A stretch of 64,000 bases of DNA from Oscheius dolichura (Eukaryota > Nematoda > Chromadorea > Rhabditida > Rhabditidae). The notes under the pieces were generated by a model, which worked only from the letters and a program-made list of their open reading frames with translations, was not told the DNA's origin and did not search any database. The stretch covers positions 2,604,001 to 2,668,000 of the forward strand of contig OW051497.1 of NCBI GenBank assembly GCA_932521035.1, written 5' to 3'. The position numbers were made by a program, and so were the translations under genes. Shown here in pieces: positions 1 to 11,694 of the stretch (position 1 is the stretch's first letter; every line of letters starts with the position of its first letter).

Positions 1-546
1 GCATAACTTCTATAATAGACGTGGGAGATCATTAAGTTTCGGTTACAAGTTTTCATTCAGTGTCATTCAACAATATCATAATCCATATCACCTCTCTACA
101 TGGAGCAATTTCGACCCTTACTATGATCTGGTCTTATAAATGCTATCGTATAGCTGTTTGGAACATGATTAGATTTAAGAGGACGGCCCCAGGTACCACA
201 GAAATCGTTTACCGGAACGAGGAAATGTCTTGCAGTGCACATTATTACGACTGAGCGTCGAACTACCGATTCGTAGAACTTAGCAGTAACTGCAAAAAGA
301 CCACTTCTTCCCCTAAACCGTTCATTATAGAAAGGAAATGATTATGCTGCGTCTGACTACGTATTGCACGTAGTTGAGAACCGATTAATGTTGATTTAAT
401 TGTGCCCGAAGAATATCGAAAATCCTGAACCGCGATAATTGAACTTGGGTGGACATTTAACTTTTTTAGGACTTGGGTGCGTTGAAAATAGTTCAATATT
501 TATTCTATACCTGTACATTTTCATTTTCTGTAATTTGATAAATCTG
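1..546. other. Window edge, no confident gene; chemoreceptor remnant
   Basis: No supported gene. On the minus strand around 440-470 a 21-bp stretch encoding LKKLNVH matches the third exon of the chemoreceptor at 547-1807 (around 1005-1030), after which the two sequences diverge. It may be what is left of a duplicated receptor exon. Confidence 0.3.
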
Positions 547-1807
547 TCATTTCTCTATAACTGCCACTGGCTGATTCCGAGGGGAGGAGTGGCTAACAAC
601 TCCAGGACCCTTCCCGCCTCTTCGGAATATCAATCTCTTGTATTCCAACACCATCATCAAGTAAACGAAGGCACTTAGAAAGGGAAAGAGGGAATCCACC
701 CAGAGGACTGTTGACTGTATGAGGAAACTGTTCGTGTAGCCCTGGTTCAAGATAAAGAACTGTATTGACGGGATAAATCCTATAGTCGGCAGAAGAGCCT
801 GCATCGTTAGCATCTGAAAAGGTCAATTTGTAGCTCTCTTTCTAGACCAAAAGGCTAACTACATGACTAAATTAAATTATTAATAGCGCCGTAAATTGGA
901 AAGCTAAAAAGGCTTCGACCAGGAAATTTCTTGATCTCCGGGAAAAAAATCTGACCTTGATAATTCTTCTCTGTAGTGCTATAGTAGAATTTGATAAGGT
1001 TGCATCCGTATGGACATTTAACTTTTTTAGGATGATCATTCTCACAATGAGGGAGATATTGGATGAGACAACACTGCAGAATATCAGAATAAAGAAGAAT
1101 ATTTTAAACTGAAGTGAAATGTTTGCCAGAGAAGGATTGAAGCCCACCTCAACACCGTCTATACTCTGGAACCCGTAAACTGGATATGTTTCAAAAGTGT
1201 GTCTGTCAATCTTCCCTATGGAGATTAAATATTCTTTTGTACTGGGTGGAGCATAGATAGAAATGACTAGTATCTAAAAAAGGCCAATTCGTTAAAAGAA
1301 GAAGAAACCTTACCAGTAGTCCGATGTTAGGAACAACCAATATTACAGTAATCAGTACCAATGAAGAGGCTTTAGGCATCTGACGAGTGAGGATATAGAG
1401 CCGGACTATTATGTTGATTGGAACAATAGCCGCCGCTACAGCCAGCGATTGCAGATAGATACAAGTAGAGTAGTAGCAGAACTGGGGTCCAAAGAGACCA
1501 CAGATTCCATATGATGACAACGCGATGTCATCGGGAGCAGGGATGACCCTAAATTCAATGCATGTTCGTCATTAGAATGAAACTACCGTGGCATGGAGAT
1601 GAATCCAAAAATCCCGGCAATGAATTCTGAGGAAGAATGAGCTCTCATGAAGAAGGTATTGTTCTTGTATTTTTTAGGAGTACGAAATATGCTCAGATAT
1701 ATAACCAGTCCGCTGGCTGCGGTTCCAATAATAAAGGTGGAGGTCCACAAAATCCGCATGCCAAATCCCAAGAAGTCCATGGTATAGAGAACTGAAAGAA
1801 CGGGCAT
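547..1807 (-). CDS. Seven-transmembrane chemoreceptor, Str/Srd-like
   Basis: Putative nematode chemosensory G-protein-coupled receptor that would act in the membrane of sensory-neuron cilia. Four exons read from the minus strand: 1587-1807, 1314-1548, 956-1273 and 547-813. All junctions keep frame and give about 346 residues, the usual length for these receptors. Exon 1 carries TM1 and TM2. Exon 2 has a TM3-like stretch ending in IIVRLYILTR, similar to the R-Y signature at the inner end of TM3 in the Str/Srd group. Exon 3 has the extracellular loop and TM5. Exon 4 starts with the TM6 element MQALLP and ends in a TM7 followed by a basic tail. Introns are 35-142 bp. I chose ATG 1807 because it lies just after a TTTTAG and directly before TM1. 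The family is inferred from topology and short motifs, so the subfamily could be wrong. Confidence 0.75.
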
Positions 1808-2443
1808 CAACTAAAAGAGAGCAAATAGTTCTATTCAGACACTTTTATATTCTAAAGCAATCAGATACAGAATACGAAAAGCGGCGTGCTCTCTTAATTT
1901 ATAACGAGGAGGAAGGAAAAACGTGATTCTGATAAGAAAGGGAAATTGGAGAGGCAGACAATGAGACCAGAAGATCTGTTCTCTGTGTTGCCATAAACAA
2001 TAGTAGCACTGTTGTCCACCGAGATGCCGTATCCATAAGATCACATGATCATTAGCTGTGTACGGAACTACTTTTACTGGGTTATTACCGGGTCGGCGAG
2101 ACTTATCCACATAAATTTCCGTTTTACGGCACGGCCAATAAACATGGTGGGATAAAAATTACGTTTACTAGACAAGAAAGAGCGCGCAGAGATTGAAATA
2201 TTGAGATTCAACCACCCAGACTGTGCTCATTATGAGAAAAGGCATTGAAGCAATGTTTTCTCCTCTAAAACTCCCCCCATTTCCTTTCTGCAAGACTGCT
2301 TCGGATGCATTTTGACCCCTTTCAATACCAGTTTACCCAGAGACACTCTTTGAAGTGGCATGATTCGTTGTCTTTGCTCCTCTTGGCCGCGCTAAGTCAA
2401 ATAAAAAGACCTAAAGAAAGACTTTCCATTCCGAATAGTTCTC
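1808..2443. other. Divergent intergenic region
   Basis: Lies between the minus-strand receptor and the plus-strand ion channel and should contain both promoters. Several short open frames exist, none with convincing splice sites or family motifs. A missing upstream exon of the receptor here cannot be excluded. Confidence 0.4.
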
Positions 2444-4199
2444 ATGCGCAGTTTTATCGTCTTCTTAATATTGTCGCTGATATCTAGTTCTATACTTTCT
2501 TCAGCCGCTACTACGTCTAATGCTGTGAAAGGAGCTCGTAAACGAACGGGGACTAGCCTCTCATCGTCTTCTTCTTCTTATCTCTCATCTCTCACAAATT
2601 CTAGCTACGACAGGACCTCCTCCCCTTATGAATACGATGAGAATGTAGTCAACGTCTACTTGAGACTAACTTCAGTTGTTTTATATTCTGTGGTAAGTTG
2701 GGAGAAAAAGGAGGGCAAACGGCTCGGCTGTCCTCATTAAAAAGGAAAGCTTCGAGTAAAAACAATTACCACACCTTGAGCAAACACCAGCTAAGATCTA
2801 GTAAGAGATCCTGCCAAGTACAACAAAGTATGCAGTAGTTATGTATCTGATTTGAACTTGGCGTTGATTTAATTATACCGATTGTTTACTGTCTGGCGAT
2901 TTTCAGCAAGAGAACCAACAGCTGGCCAGCTATATAGCAACAGTGAACATTGTAGGTTCATATTCTTACTGTAACCTAAAGAGTACCATTTTTAGTCTTG
3001 GAGCGACCCTCGATTAGCCTTCGATCCGGAAGAGAATGGGTACAACTATACCATTATGCCTTCCAACATGATTTGGATCCCAAATGTCTTCTGCTATAAC
3101 AGGTACGGTACCTTATTAACCACGTTACTCTCCGTTTTTAGTATCGACGTTCATCGAATGGACACGGAAAAAGACAGCAATGAAGTTCTGGTGAGAACAG
3201 CTAACAAAAGATTCGCAGAAAGTTGTTTTTCAGATTACAGCAGATGGGAACGTGACCCTCCTGATGAGGGCTCGATTTGACACAATATGCAACTGTGACA
3301 TATGTAGGCTGTATTTTTAGCTGCGCACTAAACGAAAGTTTTCAGCAGAATTCCCATTCGATACTCAATACTGTTCCATGAACTTTGACTCAGGATTATC
3401 GGCCATTGACCGCCAGATGCTCATTCCCCAATTCCAAGAGAACTACTTCGAACAAGTGGGTGCCAGGATGACTGAAGAGAGCAGACAGTTTTTATATCAA
3501 TCGGCACATTATGACTATTAACTCCTACGTAAACTCTTCTTCAGGGAAATGCGGAGTGGGGGCTTTTGCTGACGAAAATTGAAGCAAAGCAGGATCTGTG
3601 CAGTGGATACCAATATTCTTTTGCTGTTTTTGGTTTCACCCTGACGAGGCATTCTAACTTCTACGTGTATTTCTTAATTGTTCCCACATTCATAATAACT
3701 TCGACGTGCATCGCCGGAGTTCTGTTCCCTTCCACCATGAGTCCGGGAGAAAAGGTACTCCTTGTTTCAGTCGAGGGGAGCTGATGTTGTTCAGATGAGC
3801 ATCGGTGTTGCTGGTCTTCTTGGCCTAACGTTTTTGCTAAGCATTCTTGTTTCTGAAGTTCCTCGAGCTCCTCGACTACCACTTCTCGGTATAACGTATC
3901 ATTTTCTTAAAACTGAATCATACAGGCAAGTGGGTTATCGGCGAGATGTCATTCTGCGTCGCCTCTATCGGAATGAACGCCATCGGGTTAAATTTAAACC
4001 GTCTCTTCGAAAGGTATAATTCTTTTATTTATTGTAATCAAATTCCAGGCATAAACTGCTCCAAAAGAAGGATAACATTATCATTTGGATCAAATTCATT
4101 GCTTTTGTTGTTATGTTTCTCTCAAATATTCTCTTCACTGCATTTCTTTTGTACATAAGGAAGGAACGCCCACCCCCCGAAAACTACGACACCATGTAA
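2444..4199 (+). CDS. Cys-loop ligand-gated ion channel subunit, cation type
   Basis: Pentameric ligand-gated channel subunit of about 390 residues. A hydrophobic signal peptide and a Ser-rich linker come first, then the ligand-binding domain with W-x-D-x-R-L (SWSDPRL), an IWIPN element, ADGNV, and the Cys-loop: C, 13 residues including FPFDTQ, then C. NAEWGLL follows, then TM1 from about 3656. TM2 is preceded by GEK (ending 3754) rather than the PAR of anion channels, which suggests cation selectivity. TM3 ends near LNLNRLFER and TM4 begins almost at once (IIIWIKFIAF), so the intracellular loop is only about 12-15 residues. The protein ends in a short tail, with AATAAA overlapping the stop. 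Nine exons with 37-200 bp introns, all in frame. Loop C has a single Cys, so this is probably not a classical alpha-type acetylcholine-binding subunit. The ligand is unknown; it belongs with the diverse nematode LGC-type channels. Confidence 0.85.
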
Positions 4200-4249
4200 A
4201 TAAAACCGTTTATGTGCAATGATATGTTTGACGACGAACTGGATGACAT

Positions 4250-5273
4250 TCACTCCGTTAGGGGACTATCTTCGAGAAGAGCCTGGATAATTGCTTCCTC
4301 CAGATCTTTCACGGAGTACTTCTTGCCATCGATGACGCTGAAATCATAATGAATAGTAGAAAGAAATAGGATTGCTTACATTGTGTCTGTATCCTCCTCG
4401 CTGTGAATGAGAGTGTCTTCTTCAGGTTCAGGTTCCGTAGTAGTCGAAGGCGGCATTGCTGGGTGATCACGCGGTACAAACACATTTAGTCGTTTTGTAG
4501 TAGTCGTGGGAGCTTCGGTAGAAGTTGTCGTGGGAGCAGGTGTGGTTTGACCGTCAACAGACGATCTTCTCTGCTGAAGAAGCTCCTTCAGAAGACGGAT
4601 CAACTCTTTGGAGTCCACCTCGAATACGTTCAACTTCTCCTTGACAAACTCTTCTAAAGGTACCGTTATGTGTTGTTAGACGCTCTTACCTGGGAGTTCG
4701 GTGGCGCCTCTAGGGGAAGTTGTTGTATAGTCACGAACAGGTGTATAAATTGACCGGAAAGTGGTAGTAGTTTCGTAAGAGGTTTCTGTTGTCTGAATTT
4801 GAACATTGTCAAATGTAGTTTGCTTTGCTACCGTTTCAAAAAGAGCTTCTGAAGCCGTCTCTTCAGTTGTGGATGAGGGAACCGCTTCATCGACTGGTAG
4901 CTCAGCTCCACTCCCTTCTTTTTCCACAACATGGTTCACTGTTGTAGGCGCTTCGGAAGTACTCTCGTAGTCCTCAATGTTAGGCTCTTCTGGTGGCATC
5001 TCTTCATACTGGACAGCTCTGGGGACACGAGTCTTGTGTGCTGGAGCAACGATGTGAGCTGAATAGGATCCTACTTCATGCAAATTAAACCATACTCAAT
5101 TTGCAACGGACTTTTAGAGGTTGTTCAGTAGAATTGACGAGGCACACAGAGACTATTCTGGGCTGGATCGCAGGAGTGCTTGGAAGAGGCGTAGTGCTAT
5201 CTGTAGCGAGCTCAATAGGAGCAGAATATCCCAGTAAAACGGTGGTACAAAGGATTAGCAATGTAGAAATCAT
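4250..5273 (-). CDS. Secreted Thr-rich, mucin-like protein
   Basis: Four exons (5096-5273, 4690-5058, 4380-4653, 4250-4337) splice in frame to 302 residues. The N-terminus is a signal peptide (MISTLLILCTTVLLGYSA). The rest is rich in Thr, Ser, Pro and Glu, with TTT runs such as TTTST and TTTTK that are likely O-glycosylated, and two Cys just after the signal peptide. The C-terminus has a short, probably helical acidic stretch (KDLEEAIIQALLED). I recognise no enzymatic domain; it could be a cuticle, gut-lining or excretory/secretory glycoprotein. Its 3' end faces the ion channel gene only 50 bp away, so the two are convergent. Confidence 0.75.
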
Positions 5274-5594
5274 AGTAGACAGGTGGTCAAGCAATGCCCC
5301 ACCTTCCCTTTTATATTCAAAGGCATAGGATTTGCCCTGACACCGTTGCCCCCTGAATAGGGCCTCTCCTTTGATCGCCGTCACCTTAGTCATCTCCCGT
5401 TCGACAGCAACCCGGCAGTGTTCGTACAGGCGAATCCGCTATCTGTCTCTCTCGGGCATAAACTTCCTTCCCGTTTTTGACGGAACTATACGGTGTGTAA
5501 TGGGAGAAGGGAGACCAAAAGAAAAATGTACGATTGATTATTTAAGACGATGTTTTGTCCCGTAGGGAAGGGCGTCATTCAGCAGCTTCAGTTG

Positions 5595-5627
5595 GCAGGC
5601 CAGCTTTATTTCAGACGGATGGCCTGC
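5595..5627. other. Perfect 8-bp hairpin
   Basis: GCAGGCCA at 5595-5602 pairs with TGGCCTGC at 5620-5627 across a 17-nt loop. It lies 27 bp upstream of a longer hairpin, so the two may be parts of one structured transcript or element. Confidence 0.4.
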
Positions 5628-5653
5628 TCCGGAAGTGGTGAGAGGAGATGGAG

Positions 5654-5716
5654 CTCTGGTTTGGAGGGTTATGGTCAGCTGGATGTGAAGAACTGACCGT
5701 CTTTTCCAAACCAGAG
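5654..5716. other. miRNA-precursor-like hairpin
   Basis: Twelve perfect base pairs (5654-5665 with 5705-5716) continue through three G-U pairs, two mismatches, an A-U and a U-G pair. A second perfect block, GGTCAG/CTGACC, closes on a 14-nt loop. The 63-nt fold has a stem of about 25 pairs, the size of an animal pre-miRNA. Strand and expression are unknown; it could also be a small foldback transposon remnant. Confidence 0.35.
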
Positions 5717-8700
5717 GCCCATTCCTCATTCTATTTTTCGCCAGGACGCGTCTTTGCTTAGAATCGTGAGTTAGCTTAACCCCTTAAGACTAGCTGAACA
5801 TGATCTCCACATACATAGAAAACTTCCTGTACCACAACAACCGTTAATCTGCTCCTCCTTCGGTGAAACGATATGTTTTGAGCTCGCCCACTTTTCTAGC
5901 CGTTTCCATTTCGGTGAGTTTATTGGAGACGGTGTTTTGAAGACCCTGGTTGCTCCAGCTTTCCTTAAAATGTGTTTCGATGTTATACGGTAATACGTCG
6001 AGTCTTCTCTAATCTTTAGTTGCAGAGAACCATGAGCAAATTGCTGAAATAAAGCAATCTTATCACAACTCTCCCCCCAGCTGTCCATCTTCCTTCTCTT
6101 TTTTGACCAACACCCATGACATTTTATACCAGCTGTTTGTCAATTCTCCACACCGATTCGTGTTTCATTTTGCAAGAAATTTAATCATCCTCATCTACCT
6201 TGTCGTCTCAACTAAAAACCGTACTGCCCGTGGCAGTTCACCTTATCAGGCCGAAATCTCCAAAGATGTTCGCACGATACGGTTTTTTCGGGCAGTTCAC
6301 GACGTCTGCACTTTTTTTACCGCATCGTAAATCTTACGCCGACGGGTGTACGTTTGTCTCACCTGCTGCAATTGTAACACTCGTGTTTTATTCAAAAGAA
6401 ACCGATGGAAAACTGCCAGAACGCGCTTCTACCCCCGAGGGGGATATGACCCTTCTGGTCGAACTCAACAGGTTGGATCGTGTTCGTTCCGTTCACTTTC
6501 AACATCATCAATCAAACGGGCCAGTCATTTCGAATTTGATCTTCTGCCTCGTCTGAAATGCCAGCACTGTCCTTCACCCTGTTTCTGACTATTTTTGTTC
6601 TCTACCTTGAAAAACACCGACTCTTATCGTTTCAAACTAATCGGTCTTTCAAAAAACGATCCTTGGCCAGTAATTACTGTATGGGTCATTCAGAAACTTG
6701 AGTCCTCTGTTTTATGAGGTTTCAAAGGATATTGAGGGGCTATTACGGACTTTTCCTGGCAGAGGATGCTGCCAGACTCCATGGGGAAACGCGGCACACC
6801 TATAGGCTCGGGCTCTCTTGGTTTAATAGCATGCATTCCAGTGCTAGACTCCCTTATGTTTAGGATGTCTAGCCTAATAATGGAGATATATGATAATGCC
6901 CCCCTCGCCCTCGGTTAATCTCTCTCTCATTTCACAAGCGACCTTCTCATTACCAATTTCCGACTTCTACGTATATATCAAAATTCTATTTGTATTCGGC
7001 TCCCTCTACACCCCATTTCCCACCACCTTGAAATTAAAACAAATCAAAGGGCTCAGCTCTATTCCTGGCGTTGTAGGACATGTTTACACGATGAAAACCG
7101 ACGTCTACTCATAATTAGTTTCCCACACCTGGCAGGAAATCTTCAGTAATTGCAATACAAAAGGTGTTAGATCTATGACAACTTTCTTTGAATTACAACT
7201 GGTTCGCTGTGTCAACGGTTCTCAACTAATTTGTCTTTGCGGAACCCTTCTCTAGAAACAAACAAAGATCGGAGTTTTCGTCGGGTCAAGTCATCCAGTC
7301 TTTTTTTATCTTTCTCGTGCTTTTTCACGCCTGTTTGAAAATAGCCACAATGTCGGCTAATGATAAATTGCTTCACGGAATAGTATAACGACATCTATTT
7401 CGAGCGGAGGAATTGCTATTTTTACAGTTTTTGATCTCCGTATAAAAGGTGTCACATATCAGCTCGCAAATGATCTGTAGAAATAAGAGAAGCTCCCCGC
7501 ATTTTTTCTCTTTGAGCAGTGCGGTCTCCTAATGATTCACTCATTACTCTTTTATTATGGCACTCATCCCAATCGAGCACCTGTTCCGTATTGCGGTAGA
7601 TTGCTACTGGAATAATTGATGTCTTTCTACGTCTTTTGGAATACTGTACTGAGTACCACTCCAAAGATCAGAAAAAAGCTCTTATTGGCCTCTTCCGGAT
7701 GCCCTTACTAAGTACAGCCAAACTTCCGTCTATACTCCCAGGTTTAAAGTCGTAGTTGTTAATCATTGTATAAGTTACAGCGCTGCACTAAAGCGTAGGG
7801 TGTAAATCAACGACTCGAAGTTTATATAAGGCGGGACGGACAAGAGAAACTAATATTTCCTTGCGCAGTTTTCTTTGTGACAAAAACTGAACGACGGCAT
7901 GCAGTTCTGTTTATTTGTTCCGCCTACGATAACAGCGAAACGATTTTTATGCTGATCATAACATAACCTTCGCGAGAATGATCACTGGCGGCTGTCTTCG
8001 GGTAATCTCTGCCAATTAGCGGTATTTCCCAGTAGCCATCTGCCTACTTATCTTCCCGTGGGCAGATGGTATTAGCCACTTTCCTGATGAAGCAGAGTCC
8101 ACATAGCTTATTATAGGTAGGAGTCAACATTTCCTCCTAATTTCCTTGTTCTACCGTAATATGCCAACCTGAAATTGCTAAGAACGGGTTTATTAGTCCC
8201 GCTTGTCTATTCCTGGAAATTACCCCCTCCTCCTCTCCCTCTCTCCTTTATAAAAGATGAACAACGGGTAGTAGTGACAGCGGCCATCTCCATAAATCTT
8301 TTGAACAAGGTCTTTTGCAGGGCAATGTCGCTTTTCGAAAAAAGACTAGGCATGAAACTGATTATACACGGCATTGAACATCTTATTTTTACTAAGTTCT
8401 AAAGAACGAAGAGGGGGTTGAGATCCTCCTCGTGAGGAGCTAGTCAGCCTGCCTTTTCGTATGTATTCGTTACTTTCTTTTCCGGTGTGAGCAATCCCAC
8501 TGAACTCTCCGCCCATTCCTCTTTACTTCTTATAAAAGGCAGACTTTTGTTCCCATTAGGCCAAAATTTCTCAAGCTTACCGTAGTTCCAAACCGGAATA
8601 ATTTGAAATCTCAGTCATTTTTTATGCTTTATAGTCAATCGATTAACTTTTGGCGGCTAAAAACAGCAGTGTTCCAGTTTCCATAAAAAGGACGGCTTTC

Positions 8701-9088
8701 AAATTTCGCATTCAAATAAAATGTTTATCCCGGGTCTTCCCCTTTGTTTTCACGCTGCACTCGGCAATGTTCTCATCGGCGAAATTAACCTCCTAACTGA
8801 CCGGAAGAATTTATGGTTCAATTACCCGTTTAAAACTGGAAAAAACCGGGATCATAACACCCCGCCATAACCCTAAGTAGTTGTATCTTACCCTTCGTTT
8901 CAACATAAAACCTGTTCCACTTTACATTTCCCTATAGGGAAAAAGTTGAACGGGGCAATGCCACGGGCTATTATGACCATCGGGTACCACTCTTTGATCT
9001 GTTGTCTTTTTCGGTCTTTGTAATTAAGCCGCTTGGTAACTTAATTCTCTGACCAACTCTCTTTCAGGAAGTCCGACTCCTCTGGGAA

Positions 9089-9872
9089 ATGGCTTGTGTT
9101 CAACAGCAGCGGAAATCTTTTGCTCTTACGGTGAGTGTACATTTCTTGCACAAGTAGACAAATACATCAAGCGGAAGGCTAATTTTCTCAGATATTACGA
9201 TCGCGTCTTAAACAGCTCGTTTTAGCACAGCAGTATGGCTGCTCTGGACGCTATCTTGGGGCACCAGCAGGCCAAGCACAAGAAGAGATTCTATGATGAG
9301 ATGATTTTCCCACCTAAAATGTATGGAGAATGGCGCCGTGTCAAATATGCCGTAACCGGGAAGAACAATCAGTTTACGACGGCTACCAGCGCCCGGAACC
9401 TTACCATCTCATTCCATCGGGTCAGTTTAAAATCACATCTAATCATGCGCCCATGACCTCATTAAAACAACCAAAAGTTTTTTGAACTGACCTCCCAGAT
9501 GTTCGGGGATCAGTGATTAGAGAAAACTGAAATGCCAGGAATTCATTCAAACAAGTTCTGACTTGACAAATTCTTCGGTTTCAGACTCTCAATGACTTCG
9601 TCCGTACCACCCAGGAGAACAAAATGAACCGCACGTGTACCACCTGGATCACTGACGGGGAGTGGCATGACAATGAGCGCATCACCGTTGACAGCCTGAC
9701 TCAGTTGTCTCGCGAGGTCCGCCGAAAGAACAGCTTCCTCCAAGAGACCATCCAACTAAACGGCGATTATCTCCATCTGATCGGATACAACGGACGATTT
9801 TGGTATCGTGCCATTTTCCGTAAGAGTTTCTACCCCATGAAGCCCATTCCCGAGATTAGTAGTTTGTTTTAA
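9089..9872 (+). CDS. Unrecognised conserved-looking protein, about 171 aa
   Basis: Three exons: 9089-9130, 9226-9420 and 9585-9872, all joined in phase 0 with GT..AG introns of 95 and 164 bp. The product is about 174 codons, basic and aromatic-rich, with blocks such as FPPKMYGEWRRVKY, NDFVRTTQEN, WITDGEWHDN and GYNGRFWYRAIF. No signal peptide or transmembrane segment is visible. I do not recognise the family. Translation could instead start at the internal ATG at 9235, giving 157 residues. The gene stands alone in a sparse region, so context gives no help. Confidence 0.6.
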
Positions 9873-11694
9873 CTGTGATTTCTAACAAATCTCTGGGTTA
9901 TCGTGGCTTTAACTTCTCCATTCCCAATTTTTTATAAAAGCAATCCCTTGTACATACACGGACGTGGAATAAAAACTTTGTTAAAATACCTTTTTCGTCT
10001 GTCCGATGCGTTGATCATCCATAAGCTCGGCCATTTGTCAACCGAGGAAAAAAGTTTTCGCCGTTCACATGTTGGAAACACTGCCAGTTTGCTTCTCTTC
10101 TCGTGTTATTGTCAGCTATAATTCGAAGAGGCCTCCTTTTAAGAGCTGTATGGAATCTTCAGATAATTCTGGTTATTAGTCTAATTAGCTTTGAATTTTA
10201 ACCGCTGGAGTCCGGTTGTTTGAAAGGGCTCTTGTCTAGCTCTTTCTAACAGCCCCAAAGCTATTTTTGTTTTGGCGGAAACGCGAAAAGCTTTGGGGCT
10301 TCCTCTGAACTCTTCTTAGAACCAGCCGTGATTCTACGGCGGCGGACGGTTTGCCGGTTTTATGACTCTTAGGATGACACATTGGTGGTTTGATGGCTAT
10401 TAACGAGGAGAAATAAGCGGCGTAGTATCTGACTGAAAGTAGAGGAACTTTTGGAACTACGCTACTCTGAGATTCCGTTGATACACGCGTTCTTTGGTCT
10501 AACGAGGAGTCGTGCCTGTGTTAAGCATAGTCCGAACAGTTAAACAGAGCATATTTCAGTCTTTATAGCCCAAATGAGGTGTAACGTACTGTCAAAACCT
10601 CGCTTCCTAATCAAAGGAGGTGCCCTTTTGACAGACAGCCTTTTTTCTCGCTTTCGATAAGAACAGCTAGGGGACTCCTTTACGACCAAAAAGATATGTG
10701 CTGTATGTAACACTCTGATCTCTTCCTCCTCGAACAACAATATTATTTTTGCCCTTTCAGCCGACGCCCTGATTCACCTTTTCTGATTCAGCCGCTCCGC
10801 CGTCCTGTGTTGCCCGCCAGGATGGGCTCAGAACTGCGTAGGCTGATCGAAGAAGACGACAACAGACCACACTGCCAGTACGTTCCAAAATCTTTGAATT
10901 CTGATCCTCTGCTATACTTTTAAAGCCCATTAATCTCATTTTTAAGCCGAACAATCGACCATCTTGTCGAAATCCCGTCCATGTGCCCGTATAAGTAGCC
11001 CATACGTATTTTTGTTTATCGCTAAACATATTTATTATTTGTTTCTAAAGTAAAAACAGCCAGATCAAAGATGAGAATTATTCTTAATAGAACCAAAATC
11101 ATGTCTCCCTCCTCCTACCAGCCTCACTATAAATTGACGCGACCCGCGTGAGCACAAAGCCTGACTTGTGTATTTACTCGAAAGCGGTCATGGCTATGGA
11201 CTTTTGTTTTGATCAGAATATCTCTTATATTGCTTGGAAAGAGTTTTGCCTTTTTGGGATACGACCCGACGGTGAGTTTCCCTTATCTGACAATGGGGCC
11301 CGTTATTCCACTTGTTTAAACTGTTCAGTGACTCTCCCACGAACAAAAGATAGAACCAATTTGTTGAACGTCACCTCGATTCTTTCATTTTTCTAGAAGG
11401 TCGTTAACACGACAAGTTCCGCACTGTTTAACGTGATTAGAAGAAGTGGCGGTCTGCAGGAACCGTTCCTAACCAAGCTTTTTGTTTTTACATCATTTTA
11501 AATCCAAAAATAACTGTCAGTAATGTCCAAACTCTCTCGAGCCTTCACAGTTTTCAAATAGCCCGCCGTACGTGAAAAGGCGCTGCATATGCGTGCTACG
11601 TATCAAGCGTTCGATTGCCCAGTTGCCGGGCGCAGCCGCTAATCCCCGGCGTTCCTTTCCACCGTTGACAGTGTGAGGCTCTCCTTCTTTAGGG
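9873..11694. other. Intergenic region, nothing supported
   Basis: Contains only short frames. The minus-strand frame at 10757-11029 and the plus-strand frame at 11148-11396 lack splice signals and recognisable motifs, and I do not call them genes. Confidence 0.35.

Larger units (their letters stand above)
5274..9088. other. Gene-poor region
   Basis: About 3.8 kb without a gene I can support. Open frames are short and lack splice sites and motifs. Visible features are two hairpins (5595-5627 and 5654-5716) and scattered TATAAAAG boxes near 7440, 8250 and 8530 that are not followed by recognisable genes. Confidence 0.4.

Noticed and set aside
6818..6840. Spliced-leader RNA gene (GGTTTAAT...)
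   Set aside because: Only the first eight bases resemble SL1; the rest of the leader and the donor are absent.
10540..11396. Open frames before the CDK8 gene
   Set aside because: Short, without splice signals or motifs.
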